Assembly: GCF_029637605.1 (NCBI RefSeq)
Contig: NZ_CP121261.1
Span: forward strand, 3,224,001 to 3,288,000
Source: Achromobacter spanius
GTDB lineage: Bacteria; Pseudomonadota; Gammaproteobacteria; Burkholderiales; Burkholderiaceae_B
Direction: 5' to 3'
DNA length: 64,000 bases
The position numbers were made by a program, and so were the translations under genes. The notes beneath the pieces are model-generated. The model was not told the DNA's origin. It saw only the letters and a program-made list of their open reading frames with translations, and did no database searches. Below are positions 16,435 to 23,854 of this stretch, in pieces. Within the stretch, counting starts at the first letter, position 1, and the number at the start of each line of letters is the position of its first letter.

Positions 16435-17319
16435 ATGACCGACTCCGCGTCCCTCTTCGAGTGTCACCGCCCCCGCCTGTACGCCATCGCCTATCGCATG
16501 CTGGGCGCGGTTGCCGAGGCGGAAGACGTGGTGCAGGAAGCGTGGCTACGTTGGCACGGCGCCGACCGCGACGCGGTGCAGAACGCCGAAGCCTGGCTGG
16601 TCACCGCCACCACGCGCCTGTCCATTGACCGCCTGCGCGCCGCCAAGGCCGAACGCGCCCACTACACGGGCGTATGGCTGCCCGAACCCATGCTGATGGC
16701 CGCGCCGCCATCCACCCCTGAACAAATCCACGAGATGGCCGACGATGTGTCGGTGGCGTTTCTGTTCATGCTGGAACGCCTGTCACCCGACGCGCGCGCG
16801 GCCTTCCTGATGCGCGACGTGTTCGACGCCGACTACGAAGACATCGCGCAAACGCTCGACAAGACCCCGGCCGCCATCCGCCAACTGGTGCGACGGGCCA
16901 GGCTACAGTTGCGCCAAGGCGCCCCGCGCGAAACGGTCCCGCGCGCAACCTTGCAACGCCTGCTGCTGACCTTTGCCGACGCCATGCAGCGCAGCGACTT
17001 CCACGGCCTGCATGCCCTGTTGAGCGACGACGCCGAACTCATCGGCGACGGTGGCGACAAGGTCACAAGCTTTGCCAGCCTGGTGGGGGGCAAGCGCCTG
17101 GCGCAACTGTTCTACGCGGGCAAGCGCCGCTACCGCGATTCCTTGCACGTCGACGTGGTGCAGGTGAACGGGCAATGGACGCTGCTGCGCTTCATTGATG
17201 GCCAGCTTGAATCCGTGCAGTCCTACGAGACAGACGGTGAACGCCTGACGCGGGTGCTGGTGCAACGCAATCCCGACAAGCTGGCGCGCATTGCGGCGGC
17301 GTTGGCGCGGCAAGGCTGA
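16435..17319 (+). CDS. ECF41-group sigma factor with fused SnoaL-like C-terminal domain
   Basis: A 294-residue extracytoplasmic-function sigma factor. Residues about 5-75 are region 2 (LYAIAYRMLGAVAEAEDVVQEAWLRW), and 100-160 are region 4 (LSPDARAAFLMRDVFDADYEDIA). The C-terminal 130 residues form a SnoaL-like domain. Three marks described for the ECF41 group are present: WLPEP at 81-85, DGGDK at 205-209 (usual form DGGGK) and NPDKL at 279-283. In this group the fused domain regulates the sigma factor instead of an anti-sigma protein, and none is seen here. Usual partners are carboxymuconolactone decarboxylase-like, oxidoreductase or epimerase genes; two such genes lie at 19.6-20.8 kb. Confidence 0.92.
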   Translation: MTDSASLFECHRPRLYAIAYRMLGAVAEAEDVVQEAWLRWHGADRDAVQNAEAWLVTATTRLSIDRLRAAKAERAHYTGVWLPEPMLMAAPPSTPEQIHEMADDVSVAFLFMLERLSPDARAAFLMRDVFDADYEDIAQTLDKTPAAIRQLVRRARLQLRQGAPRETVPRATLQRLLLTFADAMQRSDFHGLHALLSDDAELIGDGGDKVTSFASLVGGKRLAQLFYAGKRRYRDSLHVDVVQVNGQWTLLRFIDGQLESVQSYETDGERLTRVLVQRNPDKLARIAAALARQG

Positions 17320-17343
17320 TCGCCGCCGTCTACGCCAGGGTGT

Positions 17344-17412
17344 TGTTGCATGCCAGGCAACATGGTGGTCCCTCGCGCAGGCCTACCGCCGCGCGGGCGG
17401 CACTTCTACGAT
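17344..17412 (+). promoter_or_regulatory. LysR-type promoter of the cupin gene
   Basis: TGTTGCATGCCAGGCAACA (17344-17362) is a perfect 6+7+6 palindrome. CCTACCGC follows at 17382-17389 and CTACGAT at 17406-17412, 43 bases from the palindrome, and then GGGCTTGTCATC. The half-sites match the AhpD-operon site base for base. The inner TGC-N7-GCA fits the T-N11-A LysR box. Confidence 0.68.
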
Positions 17413-17443
17413 GGGCTTGTCATCATTTCACCAAGGACACGCC

Positions 17444-17872
17444 ATGTCGAAGATCACGAAATTCGGGTTGCCGTTTCTCGCCGCCAGCGCACTGCTGAGC
17501 CCGCTGGCCGATGCCGCGGCCCCGGGCCACCCCGCCACGCCCGCCGATGCCATTGTCACGGAACTCATGACGAAAGCCCTGCCGGATATTCCCGGCAAGG
17601 ATGCCGTGATGATCACGGTGGACTATCCCCCAGGTGCGGTCGACCCTGTCCACCGCCACGACGCCTACAGCTTCGTATACGTGCTGGAAGGCAGCATCGT
17701 CATGCAGGTCAAAGGGGGCAAGGAAGTCACGTTGACCCCGGGCCAGACATTCTTTGAAGGGCCGGACGACATCCACACCGTGGGCCGCAATGCCAGCCAG
17801 ACTCAGCCGGCCAAGTTCGTGGTGGTGCTGATCAAAAAAAAAGGGGCGCCCATCCTGACCCCGATCCAATAA
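17444..17872 (+). CDS. Exported single-domain cupin
   Basis: A 142-residue protein with a Sec signal (MSKITKFGLPFLAASALLSPLADAAA). The mature part is one cupin barrel: PPGAVDPVHRHDAYSFVYVLEGS, with metal ligands His, His and Glu, and then LTPGQTFFEGPDDIHTVGRN with the fourth histidine. Exported cupins of this kind are found beside LysR, SDR and AhpD genes, but the reaction is unknown. AAGGAC precedes the ATG. It has its own LysR-type promoter, is 124 bases after the ECF41 gene and is followed by a strong terminator. Confidence 0.83.
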   Translation: MSKITKFGLPFLAASALLSPLADAAAPGHPATPADAIVTELMTKALPDIPGKDAVMITVDYPPGAVDPVHRHDAYSFVYVLEGSIVMQVKGGKEVTLTPGQTFFEGPDDIHTVGRNASQTQPAKFVVVLIKKKGAPILTPIQ

Positions 17873-17897
17873 GGGACTTATCAAACTTTGCATGACC

Positions 17898-17933
17898 AAA
17901 CTGGCTTTCCCGGGTGGAAAGCCAGTTTTTTTT
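17898..17933 (+). terminator. Rho-independent terminator after the cupin gene
   Basis: CTGGCTTTCC (17901-17910), a 5-base loop and GGAAAGCCAG (17916-17925), extended by three A-T pairs and ending in a run of eight T. It is the clearest terminator in the window and separates the cupin gene from the LysR promoter. Confidence 0.93.
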
Positions 17934-17941
17934 GCGTCGCA

Positions 17942-17968
17942 TGTCACAAGATTGCCCCGCGCGCCGTC
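17942..17968 (+). promoter_or_regulatory. ECF41-type promoter before the LysR gene
   Basis: TGTCACA (17942-17948), 16 bases, CGTC (17965-17968). This matches exactly the TGTCACA-N16-CGTC promoter reported for ECF41 sigma factors. It sits right after the cupin terminator and 38 bases before the LysR ATG, so a start point near 17975 gives a short leader. I found no exact second copy in the block. Confidence 0.7.
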
Positions 17969-18006
17969 TTAGCAGTAGGATCAACCAACATTGCGGCGCC
18001 GCCATC

Positions 18007-19011
18007 ATGTCGACACCCTACCCAGCCTCCCCTGCCATCCCCGCCCCCAATGGACCAGATTCCCTGGCCGACAGCTTCGCCACCAGCTATGCCGGCGTGG
18101 TGGCGTTTCTTGCGGTTGCGACGGAAGGCAATTTCGCCAAGGCCGGCGACCGGCTGGGCATCGGCCGCTCGGCCGTCAGCCGCAGCGTGCAGAAGCTGGA
18201 AGACCAGTTGGGTACCCGGCTGTTCGTGCGCACCACGCGCAACACCTCGCTGACCCCCGAGGGTCAGCGCTTTTACGAGCAATGCCATCCGGGCGTGGCG
18301 CGCATCATCCAGGCCTTGGACGACATGCGCGAACTGCGCGAAGGCCCACCGTCGGGCCAACTGCGCGTGTGCTCAACGGTGGGCTTCGGCCGCAAGATCG
18401 TCGCGCCGCTGTTGCACGGCTTTCGCGCAGCCAACCCGGGGATCTCGATAGAGCTGCTGCTGGATGACGGCCCCACCGATTTCACGACGGACCGCGTCGA
18501 CGTGTCGTTTCGCAATGGCCGCATGGAAGACAGCCAGGTGATCGCCAAGAAGGTGATTCCCATGCAGATGCTGCTGTGCGCCTCGCCCGCCTACGCCGCC
18601 AAGCACGGTTTGCCGACCAGCGTTGACGACATCGCCGAGCACCCTTGCGTGAACTTCCGCCTGGCGTCGGGGCGCGTGTACGAATGGGAGTTCAAGGTGG
18701 GGGGCTATCTGCGCAAGGTGGCGCCGCCCGCCATGCTGACCTTCAACGACGCCGACCTGGTGTTGCAGTCGGTGCTGGACGGGCACGGCATCGCGCAAAT
18801 GGCCGCTTACCAAGTCTGCGACCACTTGCGCGCGGGCAGGCTGGTGGCCTGCCTGCCGCAACATGCGCCCGACGACCGCGGGCATTACCTGTGCTTTCTA
18901 AGCCGTCAGCATCTGCCGGCGCGCATGCGCGTGTTCATCGACTACATGACGGAAGGCATCCGTGCCATGGACCTGCATATTCTGGATAGCCTGCTGCCCA
19001 AGCAAGCCTGA
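18007..19011 (+). CDS. LysR-family regulator, likely activator of the surrounding stress operons
   Basis: A 334-residue LysR protein. After a proline-rich, disordered start (residues 1-25) comes the winged HTH (about 32-92: FLAVATEGNFAKAGDRLGIGRSAVSRSVQKLE) and then the periplasmic-binding-like effector domain (about 117-320, with LRVCSTVGFGRKIVAP and DGHGIAQMAAYQV). It lies between the cupin and Ohr genes. Four promoters around it carry the same TGTTGy-N7-rCAACA palindrome at a LysR-like distance, so it is the natural candidate to bind them (inference). No such palindrome precedes the gene itself; an ECF41-type promoter does. Confidence 0.87.
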   Translation: MSTPYPASPAIPAPNGPDSLADSFATSYAGVVAFLAVATEGNFAKAGDRLGIGRSAVSRSVQKLEDQLGTRLFVRTTRNTSLTPEGQRFYEQCHPGVARIIQALDDMRELREGPPSGQLRVCSTVGFGRKIVAPLLHGFRAANPGISIELLLDDGPTDFTTDRVDVSFRNGRMEDSQVIAKKVIPMQMLLCASPAYAAKHGLPTSVDDIAEHPCVNFRLASGRVYEWEFKVGGYLRKVAPPAMLTFNDADLVLQSVLDGHGIAQMAAYQVCDHLRAGRLVACLPQHAPDDRGHYLCFLSRQHLPARMRVFIDYMTEGIRAMDLHILDSLLPKQA

Positions 19012-19020
19012 GTTGCTTGG
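18998..19020. terminator. Stem-loop at the LysR stop codon, possible bidirectional terminator
   Basis: CCAAGCAA (18998-19005), a 7-base loop holding the TGA, and TTGCTTGG (19013-19020). The genes on either side converge here. There is no T-run, so strength is uncertain. Confidence 0.45.
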
Positions 19021-19030
19021 CGGTCGGCCG

Positions 19031-19525
19031 CTACTGGGTCAGCGCCACCACGCTTTCTATGCCGCCTTGGGCCATCTTGGCGTACGGACACAGGCGCTCG
19101 GTGTTGCGCACCAGCTCTTCGGCCACGTCACGGGCCACGCCGGGCAGATGGATGTTGACCTCGGCCTTCAGCGCAAACAGGCCATCGACGGGGTCGCGGC
19201 CGAACGATACGGTGGCCGTCACCGACGCATCCGGCAGCGACAGGCCCGAGCGTTCGGCCAGCATGCTCAGCGCGCCATGAAAGCACGCCGCATAGCCAGC
19301 CGCGAACAATTGTTCGGGGTTGGTTCCTCCACCCTTGCCGCCCAGTTCAACCGGCAAGCGCAGTTCTACGAATAATTCGCCGTCATCCGAGATGGCAATG
19401 CCCGAGGCGCGGCCATGCGCGGCCTCCCCGCCGCGCACCGTCACGCTGGTGGTGTAGAGGGGACGAAAGTCCCCTCCCCGATACTTGTCCAGCAGAGCCT
19501 GGGAAGGCGGCCGCAGTTTGCTCAT
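19031..19525 (-). CDS. ohr: Ohr/OsmC-family organic hydroperoxide resistance protein
   Basis: A 164-residue thiol peroxidase-fold protein. TNPEQLFAAGYAACFHGAL contains the peroxidatic cysteine and RLCPYAKMAQG the resolving cysteine, the pair that defines Ohr/OsmC proteins, which reduce organic hydroperoxides with dihydrolipoamide-type thiols. It begins with about 20 residues more than usual Ohr (about 140 residues). GGAGACAAGGAA precedes the ATG. It is the last gene of the AhpD-NmrA-Ohr run, 46 bases after the reductase. Classical Ohr is controlled by OhrR (MarR); none is present here. Confidence 0.86.
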   Translation of the reverse strand: MSKLRPPSQALLDKYRGGDFRPLYTTSVTVRGGEAAHGRASGIAISDDGELFVELRLPVELGGKGGGTNPEQLFAAGYAACFHGALSMLAERSGLSLPDASVTATVSFGRDPVDGLFALKAEVNIHLPGVARDVAEELVRNTERLCPYAKMAQGGIESVVALTQ

Positions 19526-19571
19526 TGTGTTCCTTGTCTCCGCCGCGGGTTTCCGTTGCTATTTTTCGCCG

Positions 19572-20339
19572 CTATTTTCTGGCGCCGGAGTTTGCACCCG
19601 ACTGACTGAACCAGGTCTCGAAGTCGATCTTGCCCAGGCGCGGGGTCGATCGTGGCACCAGCGTGTCGTCGTTGAGCAATGCGCCAAAATAGCGCGCGTC
19701 CGGGTCCGCCCGCACGTGGCGGGTGTCGCCGATTTTACCCAGGTAGCGCTGCACCAGATCGGCCAGACGCACCTTCTCCGGGCCGGCGATTTCCACCGTA
19801 CCGTTCACCGGCGTACCCAAGGTCGCGTCCGCCATGGCCAGCGCCACATCGTCCGACGCAATCGGCTGCACATAGGCGGGCGACAAGCGGATTTCATTGC
19901 CTTGCGCACCCGACTGCACAATGCCGCCCAGGAACTCGAAGAACTGCGTGCTGTGCACGATGGTGTACGGAATACCCCCGGCTTCGATCAGGTCTTCCTG
20001 CGCGATCTTGCCGCGAAAGTACCCGCTTTCCGCCAAACGGTGCGTGCCCACCACCGACAGCGCAACGTGGTGGCGCACGCCGGCTCGGGCCTCGGCCGCC
20101 AGCAGGTTGCGCCCCGAGGCCTGGAAGAACGCCAGCACCGCCGCGTCTTCGAACGATGGCGAGTTGGCCACGTCAACCACCGTATCCACGCCCGCCAGCG
20201 CATCGTCCAGGCCCTCGCCGGTCACCGTGTTCACACCCGTGCCGGGCGAGGCCGCAATGGCCTCATGACCACGCTCGATAAGCAGGTTGACGAGTTTGGA
20301 GCCGATCAGGCCGGTACCGCCAATGACTAGGATTCTCAT
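19572..20339 (-). CDS. NAD(P)-binding atypical SDR (NmrA/epimerase-like)
   Basis: A 255-residue Rossmann protein. MRILVIGGTGLIGSKLVN is the GxxGxxG nucleotide-binding start, TVVDVANSPSFED and HHVALSVVGTHRL follow, and YTIVHSTQFFEF is typical of atypical SDRs of the NmrA/complex I 39-kDa type. These often lack the Tyr-x3-Lys and act as reductases, isomerases or redox sensors. Genes of this type are among the reported ECF41-linked partners. AAGGACG precedes the ATG; only 9 bases separate it from the AhpD-like gene, so the two are surely co-transcribed. Confidence 0.85.
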   Translation of the reverse strand: MRILVIGGTGLIGSKLVNLLIERGHEAIAASPGTGVNTVTGEGLDDALAGVDTVVDVANSPSFEDAAVLAFFQASGRNLLAAEARAGVRHHVALSVVGTHRLAESGYFRGKIAQEDLIEAGGIPYTIVHSTQFFEFLGGIVQSGAQGNEIRLSPAYVQPIASDDVALAMADATLGTPVNGTVEIAGPEKVRLADLVQRYLGKIGDTRHVRADPDARYFGALLNDDTLVPRSTPRLGKIDFETWFSQSGANSGARK

Positions 20340-20348
20340 GATGCGTCC

Positions 20349-20828
20349 TTAGCTGAACGTGGCCTTGTCCAGGCCATAGGCTTTGTCGGCCGAACCGGGC
20401 ACGGTGCGAAAGCCGACGTTAAGGCGGTTCCAACCATTGATGGCCATGACCGCGAAGCTGAGATCCGAGATTTCCTTCTCGGACAACTCGCCGCGCACGC
20501 GCTCATAAATCTCGTCGGACACGCCGTGCGCGCCCAGCGTGGTCAGCGCTTCGGTCCAGGCCAGGCAGGCGCGCTCGCGCGGCGAAAACTCGTTGGATTC
20601 GCGCCAGATCGCCACATGATGCAGGCGCAGTTCCCCTTCACCGTGGATCTTGGCTTCTTTCACATGCATGTCCAGGCAGAAGCCGCAGCCATTGATCTGC
20701 GACGCGCGGATCTCGACCAGGCTCAGGATGGACGATTCAATCGCGCTCTTCTTCAAAAGCATGCCGAATTCGACGAACTTCTTGAACAGCTCGGGCGATT
20801 GCGCAAAGGCGTTAAGACGTTGACTCAT
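20349..20828 (-). CDS. AhpD-like carboxymuconolactone-decarboxylase-family protein
   Basis: A 159-residue alkylhydroperoxidase-like protein. NGCGFCLDMHVKEAK holds the CxxCxxxH redox centre that defines the AhpD branch of the carboxymuconolactone decarboxylase family; WTEALTTLGAHGVSDEIYERV completes the helical core. Activity is expected against peroxides through a thiol relay. It is the first gene of a three-gene run with the NmrA-like reductase and Ohr. AGGGAAATC precedes the ATG. It is a typical ECF41 partner class, and its promoter (20904-20972) has the shared LysR architecture. Confidence 0.9.
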   Translation of the reverse strand: MSQRLNAFAQSPELFKKFVEFGMLLKKSAIESSILSLVEIRASQINGCGFCLDMHVKEAKIHGEGELRLHHVAIWRESNEFSPRERACLAWTEALTTLGAHGVSDEIYERVRGELSEKEISDLSFAVMAINGWNRLNVGFRTVPGSADKAYGLDKATFS

Positions 20829-20903
20829 GGTGATTTCCCTGGATAGTGTGGCGCGGTCCGGCTGGGCTTAGCCGGCGATTGCGCGTGCTTGAACGACGCC
20901 CAA

Positions 20904-20972
20904 ATCGTAGGTCGGCTGGCAGGGCAGCAGTAGACCTGGGCAAGGGACCATGGTGTTGCCTGGCGCGCAACA
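20904..20972 (-). promoter_or_regulatory. LysR-type promoter of the AhpD-NmrA-Ohr operon
   Basis: On the minus strand: TGTTGC-N7-GCAACA (20972-20954), TCTACTGC (20934-20927) and CTACGAT (20910-20904), with exactly 43 bases from palindrome to CTACGAT, then TTGGGCGTCGTTC. The palindrome differs from the cupin site only in two spacer bases. Confidence 0.68.
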
Positions 20973-21038
20973 ATCGTCGACGAGCCGCGCGCCGAGCTTT
21001 CGCAGCCGGCAGGCAACAGACAACAATATCCCGCTAGA

Positions 21039-21455
21039 ATGCGCGACATCATGCGCGCAATTCCGTCTTTCCTGAACCGCGGCAACGCCGGCCTTTGGCT
21101 GGTGTTGGTGCTGTTTGCGCTGAAGGCGATTGTGCCGCAGGGCTTCATGCCTGCTACCCATCAGAGCGGCACGCTGATTCAGTTGTGTTCCGCTGCCGGC
21201 CCCATCTGGGTGCAGGGGCCGTCCAAGCCAGACCAGGCGCCCGACGAACGGCATGCCGCGCAGGCCGCAACGTGTCCGGTGGGCATGGCGCTTGCCGCCG
21301 TGGCGCTGCCGCCCTCGCCGGTCTTGCAGGTGGCGATGGCGGCCGTCATGGTGCATCCGCAGGCGGCACGGGCGCCGCCCTCATCCCTTCATCCCTCGCT
21401 TGTTGGGGCGCCGCTAGGCGCGCGTGCCCCGCCTCTCGTCTCGGTATTTAGCTGA
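21039..21455 (+). CDS. DUF2946-like small exported/membrane protein
   Basis: A 138-residue protein with an N-terminal membrane segment (LWLVLVLFALKAIVPQGFMPA) and later cysteines (IQLCSAAGP, AATCPVGMA), the layout of DUF2946 proteins, which are usually encoded next to TonB receptors or copper genes. Role unknown. It lies 48 bases before the first TonB receptor and is probably co-transcribed with it. ATG 21039 and ATG 21051 are both possible; neither has a strong ribosome-binding site. Confidence 0.65.
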   Translation: MRDIMRAIPSFLNRGNAGLWLVLVLFALKAIVPQGFMPATHQSGTLIQLCSAAGPIWVQGPSKPDQAPDERHAAQAATCPVGMALAAVALPPSPVLQVAMAAVMVHPQAARAPPSSLHPSLVGAPLGARAPPLVSVFS

Positions 21456-21503
21456 TTCCCTTGCCGCCTTCGCGCGGCCTGTCTTCGCTTACCGAGAATT
21501 CTC

Positions 21504-23699
21504 ATGACTTTTTCTTCCGCCAGGGCGCGCCGCGCCCTGAAGCGGCGCGTGGCCATTCGCGTCGCAGATCGCGCCACCAATCGCATGCCGAATCGCCTAG
21601 TGATGGGCGTGGCTGCCTCCACCGCGCTTGCCCTCACGTCCGTGCTGCACGCGCAACCCGCCCCCGTCGCCACCCTGCCCGTGATTTCCGTGTCGGGCGA
21701 TGCGCCCTCACCCACCTTGCTGGAACCCACCGCCACCGGCAACCTGCTGGGCCTGACGCCGTTCGAGACCCCCGCCAGCATCGAGATCATCAGCAACGAG
21801 CAGTTGCGCGCGCGCGGCGCCACCACCGTCACCGACGCCATCACCCAGGCGGCGGGCATCAGCGCCATGCGTCATCCTGGCAACGGCGGGTCGTCCCTGT
21901 CGTCGCGGGGGTTCACCGATTCGAACTCCGTTGCCCAGCTGTATGACGGCGTGCGCCAGTACGGCGGCGTGGGCCAGACCTTCATCTATGACCCCTGGGC
22001 CGTCGACCGCATTGAAGTGCTGCGCGGCCCCGCGTCGGTGTTGTATGGCGAAGGCGCCATCGGCGGCGTCGTGAACGTGATCCCCAAAAAGCCCACGCGC
22101 GGTCCCATCGAAAACGAGTTGATGACGACCATCGGCACGCACGACACCCAGCGCTTCGGGTTCGGCAGCGGCGGCGCGCTGGATGACAAGTGGTCGTACC
22201 GGCTGGACATCAGCGGCAACCACACGGACTCCGGCATCAGCCTGGGGGACTCGCGCGACGCCGCCGTCACCGCCGCCTTGCGCCTGGACGTATCGCCCGC
22301 GCTGAACTTCACGTTGACGCAAGCCTATGCCTGGCAGGAACCCACCCGCTACTTCGGCACGCCCTTGGCGAACGGCACGATGGATTACGGCCTGGCCAGG
22401 CAAAACTACAACGTGGCCGACAGCAAGATCATCTACCGCGACAGCCGCACGGAACTGAAAGCGGAATGGTCGCCCAACGCGGCCACCACGGTCAGAAGCC
22501 GCGTCTACTACATCGGCAGCAATCGCGACTACCGCAACGCCGAAAACTACACCTGGCTGCCGGGCAACCTGATCGAACGTAGCGGCTACACCGAGATCGG
22601 CCACGATCAGGAGCAAACGGGCACCGTGACCGATGCCGCCTTCGACGGACATCTGTTCGGCCTGGCGAACAAGGTGGCGGTCGGCTTCGAACTGAACCGC
22701 GCATCGCTCAAGCACACCAACAATTCGCCGTACTCGGGCACGTCGGTGGTGGATGCCTATGACGTGGACCATGGCCGCTTCATCAACGTCGCGGGCACCA
22801 CGCCGCGCTACCGCAACACGGCCAGCCAGTACGCGCTGTTTGCCGAAGACCGGTTGATGCTCAACAGCCGTTGGTCGATTCTGGCGGGGCTGCGCTACGA
22901 CCATATCGACTTGAAGCGACGTGACCTGGTGGCCGACGAGACCGCTTATCGCACCACGTTCAGCAACGTCGGCTGGCGCGTGGGCACGGTGTACGAAGTG
23001 CTGCCCACCGTGTCCGTCTACGCGCAGTATGCCGAGGCCGCGGACCCAATCGGCAGCCTGCTCTTGCTGTCGCCGGCCAACAAGAACTACGAGCTATCGC
23101 AGGGCAAGCAGTTGGAGATCGGCGTGAAGCAGACGTTCTGGGACAACAAGGGCCAATGGACCCTGGCGGCCTATCACATCAAGAAGAACAACCTGGTCAC
23201 GCGCGACCCCAACGACCCCGCGCTGCGCATCCAGGTGGGCGAGCAATCGTCGCGCGGCGTCGAGGCCACGCTGGGCGTGGAACTGACGCCCGCCTGGCGG
23301 CTTGACCTGAACGCAGTCGCGCTGCGCGCCCGCTACGACGACTTCAACGAATCGGTGGGCGGCGTTGCCGTGTCGCGCAGCGGCAACGTACCGACGGACG
23401 TGCCCGAGCGCGTGGCCAACGCCTGGCTCAGTTGGAAGTTCGCGCCGCAATGGACCGCCAGCGCCGGGGTGCGCTATGTGGGTAAACGCTACGCGGACGC
23501 GGCCAACCGATTGGAGATGGCGGGCTACACCACCACCAATCTGGCGCTGCAATGGGAGCCCCGGCGCGACCTGAGCCTGGCCTTGCGCGCATTCAACGTG
23601 TTTGACCGCCAATACGCCGAAACGGCCTACTACAACCAAACGCAATGGCTGGTTGGCGAGGGTCGCCGCGTGGAGCTCAGCGCGAATTACCGGTTCTGA
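21504..23699 (+). CDS. TonB-dependent outer-membrane receptor (1)
   Basis: A 731-residue receptor. A very basic N-terminus (SARARRALKRR) precedes a signal peptide ending LTSVLHAQ. LPVISVSGDAP is the TonB-box region. The plug spans about residues 75-210 (PFETPASIEIISNEQLRARG, DRIEVLRGPASVLYGEGAIGGVVNVIPKKP) and the beta-barrel runs to the final VELSANYRF with a terminal aromatic residue. Such proteins import ferric siderophores or related large ligands using TonB energy. The plug motif and neighbouring iron genes favour a siderophore; the ligand is unknown. It differs clearly from the other two receptors in the island. Confidence 0.9.
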   Translation: MTFSSARARRALKRRVAIRVADRATNRMPNRLVMGVAASTALALTSVLHAQPAPVATLPVISVSGDAPSPTLLEPTATGNLLGLTPFETPASIEIISNEQLRARGATTVTDAITQAAGISAMRHPGNGGSSLSSRGFTDSNSVAQLYDGVRQYGGVGQTFIYDPWAVDRIEVLRGPASVLYGEGAIGGVVNVIPKKPTRGPIENELMTTIGTHDTQRFGFGSGGALDDKWSYRLDISGNHTDSGISLGDSRDAAVTAALRLDVSPALNFTLTQAYAWQEPTRYFGTPLANGTMDYGLARQNYNVADSKIIYRDSRTELKAEWSPNAATTVRSRVYYIGSNRDYRNAENYTWLPGNLIERSGYTEIGHDQEQTGTVTDAAFDGHLFGLANKVAVGFELNRASLKHTNNSPYSGTSVVDAYDVDHGRFINVAGTTPRYRNTASQYALFAEDRLMLNSRWSILAGLRYDHIDLKRRDLVADETAYRTTFSNVGWRVGTVYEVLPTVSVYAQYAEAADPIGSLLLLSPANKNYELSQGKQLEIGVKQTFWDNKGQWTLAAYHIKKNNLVTRDPNDPALRIQVGEQSSRGVEATLGVELTPAWRLDLNAVALRARYDDFNESVGGVAVSRSGNVPTDVPERVANAWLSWKFAPQWTASAGVRYVGKRYADAANRLEMAGYTTTNLALQWEPRRDLSLALRAFNVFDRQYAETAYYNQTQWLVGEGRRVELSANYRF

Positions 23700-23708
23700 A
23701 GCACCGGG

Positions 23709-23741
23709 TGGCGGGTGGAATCAAACCGCCGCCACCCGCCA
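23709..23741 (+). terminator. GC-rich hairpin after TonB receptor 1
   Basis: TGGCGGGTGG (23709-23718) pairs perfectly with CCACCCGCCA (23732-23741) across a 13-base loop. It lies 10 bases after the receptor stop. The following sequence is only weakly T-rich, so termination may be partial. Confidence 0.55.
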
Positions 23742-23785
23742 AATCCTGACAAAAAGCTGACTTCCTTCGCGGGGGCATACGCGGA

Positions 23786-23839
23786 TTGCGCTTCGTTTTA
23801 TCGCAGATATAATTCCGTCCGATAAGCATTCTCATTTAG
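23786..23839 (+). promoter_or_regulatory. Promoter with Fur-like box before TonB receptor 2
   Basis: TTGCGC (23786-23791) and TATAAT (23808-23813) are 16 bases apart. GATAAGCATTCTCATTTAG (23821-23839) follows the expected start point and matches 12 of 19 bases of the Fur consensus by eye. GGCGGAG then leads to the TTG start at 23855. Iron repression by Fur is the likely control. Confidence 0.65.
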
Positions 23840-23854
23840 ATTGGGGCGGAGATT

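Noticed and set aside
21494..21503. GAGAATTCTC before TonB receptor 1 as a Fur box
   Set aside because: It is a perfect 10-bp palindrome but lacks the GATAAT hexamer pattern and overlaps the ribosome-binding site directly at the ATG; not enough for a Fur call.
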